From: Hyphomonadaceae bacterium
GTDB lineage: Bacteria > Pseudomonadota > Alphaproteobacteria > Caulobacterales > Hyphomonadaceae
Reading direction: 5' to 3'
Assembly: GCA_024743315.1 (NCBI GenBank)
Contig: JANSWU010000004.1
Location: 186,001 to 250,000 of the forward strand
DNA length: 64,000 nucleotides
Made by a program: the position numbers and the translations under genes
The notes under the pieces: generated by a model
The model's input: the letters and a program-made list of their open reading frames with translations, nothing else
Databases searched by the model: none
Told to the model about the DNA's origin: nothing
In this document: positions 1-8,234 of the stretch, piece by piece
How positions within the stretch are numbered: the stretch's first letter is position 1
How the letters are laid out: the number at the start of each line of letters is the position of its first letter

Positions 1-1163
1 TGGTGCAGAGGATAATTGAAGAATTTGAACAAGGTGAGGACCAGCGCCACGGTCAGGGGCAAGGCCATGCCGACAACGATCGCTGCCCGCCATCCCATAA
101 CAAAGAACAGCACGGCAAAGACCAGGAAAGCCGAAATCACCAGATTCTGGGCCAGGCCGTTCAGACGGGACTCAGTATATTTGCTCTGGTCGAAAATCGG
201 CGTGACGGAAATATCTGACGGCACCGTGGTGGCGAAATCCTCGACCATGGCGCGGGCATTCCGGGCCCAGACATCAACGCGTTGATTGGACGAAATGTAT
301 GCAGTGACGAACACAGCGCGTTTGCCATTGCTGAAGGCCAGCTTGGTCGGCGGATCTTCAATGCCTTTGACAACATCGGCCACATCGCCCACGCGCAGCG
401 CCGACCCGTCCGGTGACTGAACCAAGGGGATCGAACGAATCCGCGCCACGCCGTCAAATTCGCCGCCAATCTCAAGCCCTATATTGCTGCGGTCTCCACG
501 CACTTCGCCGGCGGGCGCTTTGGAGTCGGCAGCGGCCACCAGTCGCGCAGCGTCATTCAAGGACAATCCAGCCGCCGCGAGCGCCTCGGGATCAGCAATG
601 ACCCGGACCTCTTCTTCCGGCAGGCCCATGATTTCTGTTTCTTCGGTCGCGTTGAGCCCTCGGAACCGGTCTTCAAGCACTTCGGCGAGGCGCGCCATGA
701 CAGCCAAACCCGGCTCGCCCTCGCCTTCCCAGGCCAGTGCCACCGTCATCGTCGCGGCACCGACATAGACGCGCCGAACAAAGGGCGTCGACGCCCCCTG
801 CGGTAGGTCGGGCTGGGCCAGTTGCACCTGCTGTCGGATCAGCGTCCAGGCATTATCGACTTCGGCGGCTGAGAGGCTCTCATCGATTTCAATCGAGATT
901 TGCGATGTGTTAGCGCGTGAAGTCGATTCTGTTTCAGACACTTCCGGCAATTCCAACAAACGCCGTTCAATCGGCTCCGTGACGGTTGACTCAATCCGCT
1001 CGGCATCAGCGCCAGGCAATGTGGTGAGCACGAAGCCAAACCGCTCGACCAGCGTTGGGTCTTCTTGCCGGCCCAGCGTCAGAATGGCGAAGAACCCACT
1101 GATCAGCGCAACGATGACTGCCAGGATCGTCAGGCGAGGCAGGCGATAGAAAAGCGTTGTCAT
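1..1163 (-). CDS. RND-family efflux pump inner-membrane subunit (N-terminal part, cut by window start)
   Basis: The frame is open from an ATG at 1163 to the window edge, giving about 387 residues of a protein that normally exceeds 1000. It begins MTTLFYRLPRLTILAVIVAL, the first membrane helix of AcrB/MexB-type proton-driven transporters. A periplasmic porter-domain sequence follows, with LTTLPGADAERIE and TEPIERRLLELPEV. The next membrane segment (LVISAFLVFAVLFFVMGWRAA) lies near the truncation. The start is 5 bases after the adaptor stop, so the two are one operon downstream of the tetR-type gene. The substrate cannot be read from sequence, and no outer-membrane channel gene is visible here. 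The ORF track lists only shadows of this gene because it has no stop inside the window. Confidence 0.93.
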   Translation of the reverse strand, partial: MTTLFYRLPRLTILAVIVALISGFFAILTLGRQEDPTLVERFGFVLTTLPGADAERIESTVTEPIERRLLELPEVSETESTSRANTSQISIEIDESLSAAEVDNAWTLIRQQVQLAQPDLPQGASTPFVRRVYVGAATMTVALAWEGEGEPGLAVMARLAEVLEDRFRGLNATEETEIMGLPEEEVRVIADPEALAAAGLSLNDAARLVAAADSKAPAGEVRGDRSNIGLEIGGEFDGVARIRSIPLVQSPDGSALRVGDVADVVKGIEDPPTKLAFSNGKRAVFVTAYISSNQRVDVWARNARAMVEDFATTVPSDISVTPIFDQSKYTESRLNGLAQNLVISAFLVFAVLFFVMGWRAAIVVGMALPLTVALVLTLFKFFNYPLH

Positions 1164-1168
1164 GGGCT

Positions 1169-2356
1169 TTATCCGTTTCCGGCGACCAGGCCGACCGTAT
1201 TGGTATCGACCGGCGTGACGGGTTGCCCCGGAGCGATGCGCTGCAGGCCATCAATAATGATCCGATCGCCATCACGAATGGACCCACGTACGAAGACCCG
1301 GTCTCCATCTTGATGCAGGATTTCGACAATTCCCGGTTCAGCAACAGTGCTACCGCTGCTGCCACGCGCCTTGTATATGGACCACAGACCGCGATCCGCC
1401 TCGGCAAGGGCGGAGACTGGCAGCCACAGACCTTGCTCATCAATATCACGTTCAAGCCCGAGCCGGACGACGGCGCCGGCCGAGACCTGGCTTGGATCAT
1501 CAATGTCAAACACAGTGGTGACGGTACGGTTACTGGCATCGATGACACCGGTCATGGAGCGTAGCGACGCCGAGACAGTGCCTTGATCAGAGACTAGAGG
1601 ATAAGATTGTCCAACAACCATATCGCGCGCGAGTTTTGCCGTCAGGCCGATACGCGCCTCAAGCACGTCAGTCTCAACCAGTTCAAAGATTGGCTGCCCC
1701 GGACCGGCAATCGCGCCTTCGTCCACCATGCGCGTAGTCACGGTTCCAGCAAAAGGCGCGGTGATCCGTGCCAGATCGATTTGGACCCGCAGCGCATCGG
1801 CATTTGCCTTGGCCGCAGAAATGCGAGCATAGGCCGTATTCGATTGCGCACGAGCCTCGTCCACGACTTGGCTCGAGACGTGGCCGCGTTCGAGCAGAGA
1901 GATCTGACGATCGACCGTGGTTTCAGCGAGATCAAACGCTGCTTGCGCTTCGGCGATCACAGCTTCTGCTGACGCAAGTTGGGCGCGCAAGGTTCGGGTA
2001 TCAAGGATTGCGAGCGTTTGTCCGCGCTCAACCCTGTCGCCGATATCGACACGCAACGCATCGATCCGTCCGCCCGTCGCAAAACCGAGTTGGCTGGTCC
2101 GGCGCGGCGCTACGATGCCCGTAAACTTCTCTTCGACACTGAAGGCCGGTTCGACTTGCGCGACGATCGTTTTTACAGAAATCGGAACCGGGCGCTCACT
2201 TGGCACCAGCGGGCCGTCAATCGAACGGTTCTGCAAAACGAAGAAGCCGAGCAGCGCAGCGATCCCGATAATCACCAGGATGAAGATCAGGCCTTTGCCA
2301 AAGGTCGGTCGTGCTGCTCGTTTATCGATTGCGTATTCTTGTGTTTGCTCACCCAT
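1169..2356 (-). CDS. RND efflux periplasmic adaptor (HlyD/MFP family)
   Basis: This 395-residue membrane-fusion protein should bridge the RND pump encoded just downstream and an outer-membrane channel. One membrane anchor lies at about residues 22-42 (GLIFILVIIGIAALLGFFVL). A lipoyl half-motif follows (GGRIDALRVDIGDRVERGQTL), then an alpha-hairpin, the second lipoyl half (ITAPFAGTVTTRMVDEGAI) and a beta-barrel. Length and domain order are normal for the family. Its start overlaps the end of the TetR gene by 8 bases, which implies translational coupling in a regulator-adaptor-pump operon. Confidence 0.93.
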   Translation of the reverse strand: MGEQTQEYAIDKRAARPTFGKGLIFILVIIGIAALLGFFVLQNRSIDGPLVPSERPVPISVKTIVAQVEPAFSVEEKFTGIVAPRRTSQLGFATGGRIDALRVDIGDRVERGQTLAILDTRTLRAQLASAEAVIAEAQAAFDLAETTVDRQISLLERGHVSSQVVDEARAQSNTAYARISAAKANADALRVQIDLARITAPFAGTVTTRMVDEGAIAGPGQPIFELVETDVLEARIGLTAKLARDMVVGQSYPLVSDQGTVSASLRSMTGVIDASNRTVTTVFDIDDPSQVSAGAVVRLGLERDIDEQGLWLPVSALAEADRGLWSIYKARGSSGSTVAEPGIVEILHQDGDRVFVRGSIRDGDRIIIDGLQRIAPGQPVTPVDTNTVGLVAGNG

Positions 2357-3002
2357 GGTGCGCCTCCAATCCGCGGACCACCTGATCCGCGTGAAACTGA
2401 ATAAAGTCTTCTCTAGACATGGTATTTTGCTCCGGTTTGAATGCCGGAAAGGTTGGGATGTGGACGATCATCATGGTCAGGCCATGCATGGATGCCCAAA
2501 CAGATTTGGCGGCGAGCGATGGATCGATGTCCGCACGGAAAGCCCCGAGCTCAACACCTTCTTCAATCATCCCGCGCAATACGTTGAACGCCTGACCTTT
2601 CTTTGACAGCTGGAACCCGGGTTCATTTTCGACCGGACCGTCGGTTTCGGATTCACCAGCAAAGGCGGCGGCGTAGTGATACGGCTTCTCTGTTGCAATC
2701 TGGACATAAGTCGCGACACAGTCTCGCGCCCGTTGGTCGAACGGCGTCGATTTGTCAGCGATGCGATGGACGTTTTCGAGGATCAACTCAAAGAAGGATT
2801 CCTTAAGCTCATCGACCAATTCATCCTTGGAGCTGAAATACTTGTAGATCGCCGCTGGGGAGTAATCGATGTTCTCGGCCAAGCGACGAATGGACAAGCC
2901 TGCAGCGCCTTCGCGCGCAAAAACTTGCTCCGCAGCCGTTAGGATGCGAGCTCGAATTTTGTTGCGACGGCGCTCGGCCGGGGAGGAAACGCTTGCAGTC
3001 AT
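2349..3002 (-). CDS. TetR/AcrR-family transcriptional regulator of the efflux operon
   Basis: A 217-residue repressor-type protein. The N-terminal helix-turn-helix at about residues 15-62 (ILTAAEQVFAREGAAGLSIR, then YSPAAIYKYFSSKDELV) is typical of TetR. The C-terminal ligand domain contains WASMHGLTMM, resembling the WHG-type TetR C-terminal domain. It is the first gene of the operon with the adaptor and pump, and probably represses that operon and itself. A near-perfect inverted repeat at 3044-3062 just upstream is the likely operator. The inducer is unknown. Confidence 0.93.
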   Translation of the reverse strand: MTASVSSPAERRRNKIRARILTAAEQVFAREGAAGLSIRRLAENIDYSPAAIYKYFSSKDELVDELKESFFELILENVHRIADKSTPFDQRARDCVATYVQIATEKPYHYAAAFAGESETDGPVENEPGFQLSKKGQAFNVLRGMIEEGVELGAFRADIDPSLAAKSVWASMHGLTMMIVHIPTFPAFKPEQNTMSREDFIQFHADQVVRGLEAHHG

Positions 3003-3043
3003 CTAATGGACCCTTTCGACCATAAATAGTACACGCGTTCAGA

Positions 3044-3062
3044 AAGTAAACACTGTTCACTT
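3044..3062. promoter_or_regulatory. Probable TetR operator
   Basis: AAGTAAACA-C-TGTTCACTT is a 9-bp-arm inverted repeat with one mismatch around a single central base. It sits between the tetR-type gene and the divergent nitroreductase. A TACTAT box on the minus strand nearer the tetR start could be the -10 element. Position and symmetry fit autoregulation. Binding is inferred. Confidence 0.6.
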
Positions 3063-3107
3063 AAATTTCTTTTTGGTGATTTGAAAACAAGGACCTAAGT
3101 GCGGCTC

Positions 3108-3746
3108 ATGGCTTCCATTTTCCCACCCGCACCGCCTTTGGGCACTCCGATGCTGCCCACTCGCCCAAGCCCTGAAGCTCGCCAATTGATCGCATTGAGA
3201 CGATCGACGAGCAAACGCGGGCTCATCACACCAGGGCCTGATCGAACGGCGCTAGATGAAATTCTTACGGTGGCAACCCGGGTACCGGATCACCGCCGGC
3301 TGGCACCATGGCGGTTTTTGGTGTTCGAGGGAGATGCGAGAGCAGATTTCAATGCCAAAGCCGTCGAGATCCAAAAGGCGGAGAACCCAGACGCCACGGA
3401 GGCCATGCTCGCCGATACAGCAGGCTATTTCAGCCGAGCCCCAGTCGTCGTGGCAGTGATCTCGTCGCCAGACCCAACCCATAAAACCCCCGTTTGGGAA
3501 CAAGAGCTATCCTGTGGCGCCTTGTGCCAAAATCTATTGCTGGCGGCCAATGCCAGCGGATGGGCTGGCTGCTGGCTGACGGAGTGGATCGCGTTCAGCC
3601 CGGGCATCAATGCGCTGCTCGGTCTGACGGAGCACGAGCGAATTGCCGGTTTTATTTATCTCGGCACGGCCAAAGAACATCCGCAGGAACGGCTGCGGCC
3701 AGATCTATCGGCCAAAATTCAACGCTGGCAACGTGAACCAGACTGA
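3108..3746 (+). CDS. Nitroreductase-family protein (YdjA-like)
   Basis: A flavin-binding oxidoreductase of the nitroreductase fold, about 212 residues. RRSTSKRGLITPGP is the family's N-terminal FMN-binding R-R-S motif. RVPDHRRLAPWRFLVFEG matches the APDHGxLxPWRF pattern of YdjA-type nitroreductases. The C-terminal part ends in a second FMN-contacting region (IAGFIYLGTAKEHPQ). The ORF track starts at a GTG (3099); I prefer the ATG at 3108, although an AAGGAC motif at 3089-3094 is better spaced for the GTG. It is divergent from the efflux operon and shares its regulatory gap, so the TetR protein might control it too. The substrate is unknown. Confidence 0.88.
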   Translation: MASIFPPAPPLGTPMLPTRPSPEARQLIALRRSTSKRGLITPGPDRTALDEILTVATRVPDHRRLAPWRFLVFEGDARADFNAKAVEIQKAENPDATEAMLADTAGYFSRAPVVVAVISSPDPTHKTPVWEQELSCGALCQNLLLAANASGWAGCWLTEWIAFSPGINALLGLTEHERIAGFIYLGTAKEHPQERLRPDLSAKIQRWQREPD

Positions 3747-3750
3747 CGGC

Positions 3751-4893
3751 TTAAGCCGCGGTCGGCCGACTGAGGTCAAACTTTACGGAACTGCGATCCA
3801 GGGACTTAACTTGGCGCGCCTGTTCGCTCGCCGCTGCGATCAGATCACTTGGAGTCCATCCCGCGCGCACGGACGCACCGCCAATGGCGCACTCAACGTA
3901 TCCAACAAATTGTCCGCTTTGCTTTTTGACGATTTTGAACATTTCCAATTCATCAATGAGCGCGTTCGCTAATTTGCCCGCATCTGCATAAGCGTGCCGT
4001 GGCAGCATGATTGCGAACTCTGGCCCCGAGAATCGGGCACACAAACCTTTGTCGCCGATCGTTCTCCGGGCAATATCGGAAAATGATTTCATGATAAACT
4101 CGGAAATATCCGAGCCCGCCTCCTGACACAGGCCGTGAACGTTCTTGATGTGCAGCACCATAACGGTGAGCGAGTAGCCATTGGTTATGGCTTCGTCATA
4201 TCGCTCCGTCAGTACTTCCTCAAACTTGGCTCGATTGACCAGTTCGGTGAGCGCGTCCTTGGCCAGATCGTCCCGTAGTTTCAGGACTTTGGAACTCAAG
4301 AGTGAAATTTCATCATGCCGTCTTTGCAGGGACACTTGTAGGTCTTGCGCCGACGCTTTGGACGCCTGCCCTTGCTGAAGAATCCCATCAATAGCGATTT
4401 TGAGGTCATCTTCTGAAGCATCCGCGGGCAACATATCTTTCGTCTTATCAATCGACGCGACATACTCATCCGTGTTTGAGATGATATCGGTGACCAGCGA
4501 TTTCGCCCCTGCCACCTCATCTTGAATGGCGCGACTAATGTGTTCCAGTTCGCCCTCGGTTTCGCTCCTAGACTGAACATATTCAGCGTGTAACTGTTTC
4601 ATCTCGGCCGCATTGATAGTGCTGCCCTGAGCGAGAATGGCGTCCACTGCGGCCACCAAATCAGGGTCAGTTTTGGCCGCATAGGCGTACCAAACAGCAT
4701 ATGAGAGGGGATCGGCTGGAGTCCGGTGAGATGCGATAAGCTCGAACGCCGTTTTGGCGGCTTCCCAAGTGTTTGAAAATGTCGGCTTCACCAATTTCCG
4801 GTTGCGAATTGGCAGATCTGGCACGTTGGTCATGTCGAATAGCGTCCCCGTTTGCTTTTCACTATTCGAATTATCTACTTTAAGTTGCGCCAT
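3751..4893 (-). CDS. GGDEF-domain protein with degenerate active site
   Basis: About 380 residues. The first half is predicted helical without a recognised sensor domain. The second half is a GGDEF domain: DALTELVNRAKFEE matches the DxLTxLxNR entry motif. The catalytic GGDEF loop reads SGPEF (CARFSGPEFAIML), and the metal/substrate segment reads LHIKNVHGL where active enzymes have a D-x-D/F-K pattern. Family knowledge says such changes usually abolish diguanylate cyclase activity, so this may be a c-di-GMP-related regulator or structural protein. The track start is a TTG at 4923; the ATG at 4893 (MAQLKVDNSNSEK) seems likelier. Confidence 0.85.
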   Translation of the reverse strand: MAQLKVDNSNSEKQTGTLFDMTNVPDLPIRNRKLVKPTFSNTWEAAKTAFELIASHRTPADPLSYAVWYAYAAKTDPDLVAAVDAILAQGSTINAAEMKQLHAEYVQSRSETEGELEHISRAIQDEVAGAKSLVTDIISNTDEYVASIDKTKDMLPADASEDDLKIAIDGILQQGQASKASAQDLQVSLQRRHDEISLLSSKVLKLRDDLAKDALTELVNRAKFEEVLTERYDEAITNGYSLTVMVLHIKNVHGLCQEAGSDISEFIMKSFSDIARRTIGDKGLCARFSGPEFAIMLPRHAYADAGKLANALIDELEMFKIVKKQSGQFVGYVECAIGGASVRAGWTPSDLIAAASEQARQVKSLDRSSVKFDLSRPTAA

Positions 4894-4961
4894 GATTAAT
4901 TGAGACGGTGCAATATTTCGCAAACAAGACTTTATTTTACGCCGACGCTTTATGCAGACTC

Positions 4962-6731
4962 TCAGTTGAGCCCGAACAAGGCTTCGCTTTCCGCCAGCAT
5001 GGCCTGACCGCCATGCGTGATCCCGGCCACTGCGCCCGGCGCTGCGGCGAGCGCGGTCTCAGCAAAGAACCCTGCCAGGGCGGTCATGCGCCCGCGAATT
5101 TGGCCACTTTCACTGCGCGCCTCGATCGCGCCCTTGGTTAGAAAGTGTCCGCCGATCACGTCGCCCGCCAATGCCAGATAGGCCGTCGCCCCAGACAGCG
5201 CGACTTCGCGATCCTCTTTCATGGTCCGTTTCATCCACTCCGTGGCTTCAGACAGAGCGGCATTTGCAGCGACCAGGCGATCCGCGACCTGAACCATATT
5301 CGGATCATTGGTCTCCCGCGCGTCCCGGGCAGTTTGCTCAATCTCTGCAATCATGGCGGTCATCGCTGCCCCATCCGCCATTGAGAGTTTGCGGCCGGCA
5401 AGGTCAATTGCTTGGATCCCGTTGGTGCCCTCATAAATCGGCGCGATGCGGGCGTCCCGATAGAGCTGAGCGGCCAGCGTCTCATTCATGAAGCCCATGC
5501 CACCATGAACCTGAACCCCAAGGCTCGCCACCTCTACCCCCATATCGGTGGACCAGGCCTTGGCGATCGGCGTCAGAAGTTCTTCGCGCAATTTCGCGGT
5601 TTCGCGATCTTCTTCGGTTTCAGCATGTTCCGCCATATCAGCGGCCACACCGGTTGCATAACAAATCGCCCGCGCCGCCATGACTTTGGCGCGCATCGTG
5701 GTCAGCATGCGTCGCACATCGGCATGGTGCAGGATGGGAGCAGCGCCGCTGACCCCTTCGGCTTTGCCCTGCTTGCGTTCCTGGGCGTAATTGAACGCGG
5801 TTTGCCAGGCCGCCTCGCCCACGCCGACGCCTTCAAGCCCGACATTCAAACGAGCCGAGTTCATCATGGTGAACATACAGGCAAGGCCTTTATTCTCGGC
5901 CCCGATCAGCCAGCCTTTGGCACCGTCATATTCCATCACGCAAGTCGGCGAGGCGTGAATGCCGACTTTCTCTTCAAGCCCGATACATTTAACGCCATTA
6001 TCAGCCCCAAGGCTGCCATCAGCATTCACGATCCGCTTTGGGACAATGAACAGCGACACACCGCGAGAGCCTTCCGGCGCATCCGGCAAACGGGCGAGCA
6101 CAAGGTGGATAATGTTCTCAGCAACATCATGATCCCCCCATGTGATATAGATTTTCTGCCCTGAAATCGCGTAGGAGCCATCGCCATTGGGAATGGCTTT
6201 GGTTTTCAGCGCCCCGACATCGGATCCGGCTTGCGGTTCAGTCAGGTTCATTGTGCCGGTCCATTCGGCGCTGATCAGTTTTGGTAAGTAGGTGGCTTTC
6301 TGATCCTCGGTGCCATGCGCCAACAGCGCTTCAATCGCGCCGAAGCTCAACATCGGGCAGAGGCCGAAGGCCATATTCGCGCCGTGAAACATTTCCATCA
6401 CGGCCAGGCCCAGGACCTTTGGCAGCCCTTGCCCGCCCCATTCTTCTGGCGCTGATAATCCCATCCAGCCGCCATCCCGAAAGGCCGCATACGCCTCGGC
6501 GAATCCAGGGGCTGCCTTGACCCCGTCTTCCGTCAGTTTGGACCCTGCTTTGTCCCCGGTTTGGTTGAGTGGCGCGAGAATATCACGCGCAAGTTTACCC
6601 GCCTCGTCCAGGATTGGCTCGACCAATTCGGCGTCATAATTCTCAAACTCCGGATGTCCCTCAAATTTGTGCAGACCCGCCAAGTGGGTCAGGGCAAAAG
6701 CGATATCTGTGACTGGGGCGGTATAGGACAT
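4962..6731 (-). CDS. Acyl-CoA dehydrogenase, DmdC-like (large form with C-terminal extension)
   Basis: A 589-residue FAD-dependent acyl-CoA dehydrogenase, longer than the roughly 380-residue core enzymes. The length matches the group containing 3-methylmercaptopropionyl-CoA dehydrogenase (DmdC) and its many beta-oxidation paralogues. FAD/substrate motifs are clear: TGTMNLTEPQAGSDVGA, LGVQVHGGMGFMNE and the catalytic glutamate in PIYEGTNGIQA (Glu434). The extra C-terminal domain (about 460-589) is present. It stands alone, divergent from the YceI genes, so the true acyl-CoA substrate cannot be decided. A DMSP role would need dmdA/B/D elsewhere. Confidence 0.92.
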   Translation of the reverse strand: MSYTAPVTDIAFALTHLAGLHKFEGHPEFENYDAELVEPILDEAGKLARDILAPLNQTGDKAGSKLTEDGVKAAPGFAEAYAAFRDGGWMGLSAPEEWGGQGLPKVLGLAVMEMFHGANMAFGLCPMLSFGAIEALLAHGTEDQKATYLPKLISAEWTGTMNLTEPQAGSDVGALKTKAIPNGDGSYAISGQKIYITWGDHDVAENIIHLVLARLPDAPEGSRGVSLFIVPKRIVNADGSLGADNGVKCIGLEEKVGIHASPTCVMEYDGAKGWLIGAENKGLACMFTMMNSARLNVGLEGVGVGEAAWQTAFNYAQERKQGKAEGVSGAAPILHHADVRRMLTTMRAKVMAARAICYATGVAADMAEHAETEEDRETAKLREELLTPIAKAWSTDMGVEVASLGVQVHGGMGFMNETLAAQLYRDARIAPIYEGTNGIQAIDLAGRKLSMADGAAMTAMIAEIEQTARDARETNDPNMVQVADRLVAANAALSEATEWMKRTMKEDREVALSGATAYLALAGDVIGGHFLTKGAIEARSESGQIRGRMTALAGFFAETALAAAPGAVAGITHGGQAMLAESEALFGLN

Positions 6732-6852
6732 GGATCATGCGGCTCCGGCATAAGAGTTATCGTCCCCATTCTTCTACATTGCGTCTGGCCAAGAAGAAAT
6801 CCCACGCTACCTTTTGGCGCAGGATAGATTCAACCCGTTAAAGGAGCCTCCC

Positions 6853-7473
6853 ATGCGTAAACTTGCAATTGCTGCCAGCCTCTTGGCCCTGACCTTGCCC
6901 GCGCAAGCCAATCCGACACTCGAGGGTGTCGCCTCCGGCCTTTATGAGCTTGAAAAAACTCATGCCTTCCTGACCTGGACCGTGCAGCACAATGGCATCT
7001 CTGGCTATACCGTAAACTTCACCGATTTCGATGCAGACCTGGTATTTGACGCCGAAACCCCTGCCAATTCGCAGCTTTCAGTCTCGATCAACCCAACCGC
7101 GTTGAATACGAATTACCCGGACCCAGACAAGAAAGTCGAATGGGAGACCGAACTTGGCACCGATGCGCGTTTCCTGAATGCCGGTGAATTTCCAACGATT
7201 ACATTCAACTCGACCTCGGTTGAGCAAACCGGTGAATTCGAAGGCACCGTCACCGGAGACCTCACCTTCCTCGGAGTCACACAACCGGTCACGCTCGTCG
7301 TGTCTTATGGCGGCGTCGCCAATCCGCCTTGGTTCGGACAGCGCGACGTGATCGGGTTCACCGCATCAACCACCATCAATCGCTCGGAATTTGGCAACAC
7401 ATCGCTCGGTGGCGTAATCTCTGATGAGGTCGTGATCGAATTCTCGGGCGAGTTCCTGCAGGCTGAAGAGTAA
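6853..7473 (+). CDS. YceI-family periplasmic protein
   Basis: A 206-residue secreted YceI protein with a lipocalin-like barrel that binds polyisoprenoid ligands in characterised homologues. The signal peptide is MRKLAIAASLLALTLPAQA. The mature part shows the family pattern: LEKTHAFLTWTVQHNGISGY, a TDFDADLVFD strand, GTVTGDLTFLGVTQPV and WFGQRDVIGFTASTTINR. The true start is the ATG at 6853 behind an AAGGAG ribosome site; the longer track ORF begins upstream of it. First of three consecutive YceI-domain genes. Confidence 0.93.
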   Translation: MRKLAIAASLLALTLPAQANPTLEGVASGLYELEKTHAFLTWTVQHNGISGYTVNFTDFDADLVFDAETPANSQLSVSINPTALNTNYPDPDKKVEWETELGTDARFLNAGEFPTITFNSTSVEQTGEFEGTVTGDLTFLGVTQPVTLVVSYGGVANPPWFGQRDVIGFTASTTINRSEFGNTSLGGVISDEVVIEFSGEFLQAEE

Positions 7474-7498
7474 ACCAAACACCTGACCTAGGGGACAG

Positions 7499-8233
7499 AT
7501 GAGAAGGACCATTTTCATGACATTAAGACCCCATCTTGTTGCGGGTGTGGGCGCTTTCGCCCTCGCCGCCTGCGGCGGCACCGACGCGCCGACAAGCTCT
7601 ATCGAGGCCGACGCACCACCGGCTGAGGCCGAAACCGAAGCCGAGCTACACCCGCTCCTGGCAGAGGTCGCACCCGGCGCCTATTCGCTTGAGAAAACGC
7701 ACGCCTTCATGACGATCAAGGTCGGCCATGCGGGTGGTATCTCGCAATATCGGATCAGCTTCACAGACTTTGATGCGGATCTCGATTTCAATCCGGCCGA
7801 TCCGGAAAGCTCGAGCATTTCGTTCTCCATCAATCCGGCAGCGGTCGAAACCAATTATCCCGCTGATTATGCAGCGGGTCATCCAGACAGCCAGTGGTCG
7901 AGCTGGAATGAAGATGTGTCCCGCGATGCGAAATGGTTGAACGCCGACGAATACCCGGAAATCACCTTCGTCTCGACCGCAGCGACCAAGACTGGTGAGT
8001 TGTCGGGCACTGTCACCGGTGATTTGACACTGCTCGGCGTGACGCGTCCCGTGACCTTGGATGTGACCTATAATGGCGTTGCCAATCCGCCTTGGTTCGA
8101 AGGCCGGGATGTCATTGGCTTTGATGCCAGCACATCAGTCTTGCGGTCGGATTTCGGCATGACCGCTTTCATTCCCAATATTGGCGATGAAGTGACGGTC
8201 GAGTTCTCAGGCGAATTCCTGCAGGACGAATAA
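7499..8233 (+). CDS. YceI-family lipoprotein
   Basis: A 244-residue YceI protein about 25 bases after the first one and clearly its paralogue: shared LEKTHAFMTIKVGHAGGIS, FTDFDADLDFNPA, GTVTGDLTLLGVTRPVTL and VANPPWFEGRDVIGF. Unlike its neighbour it has a lipobox (FALAACGG), so it should be anchored to a membrane. A Pro/Ala/Glu-rich linker follows the cysteine. An ATG at 7517 behind GAAGGA is an equally good start and gives a more standard lipoprotein signal. The insertion HPDSQWSSWNEDVS lengthens one loop relative to the first paralogue. Confidence 0.92.
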   Translation: MRRTIFMTLRPHLVAGVGAFALAACGGTDAPTSSIEADAPPAEAETEAELHPLLAEVAPGAYSLEKTHAFMTIKVGHAGGISQYRISFTDFDADLDFNPADPESSSISFSINPAAVETNYPADYAAGHPDSQWSSWNEDVSRDAKWLNADEYPEITFVSTAATKTGELSGTVTGDLTLLGVTRPVTLDVTYNGVANPPWFEGRDVIGFDASTSVLRSDFGMTAFIPNIGDEVTVEFSGEFLQDE

Positions 8234-8234
8234 G

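Noticed and set aside
4962-6731. Naming the acyl-CoA dehydrogenase dmdC as a DMSP-pathway enzyme
   Set aside because: The large-form family has many paralogues with other substrates and no other DMSP genes are here, so only the family is claimed.
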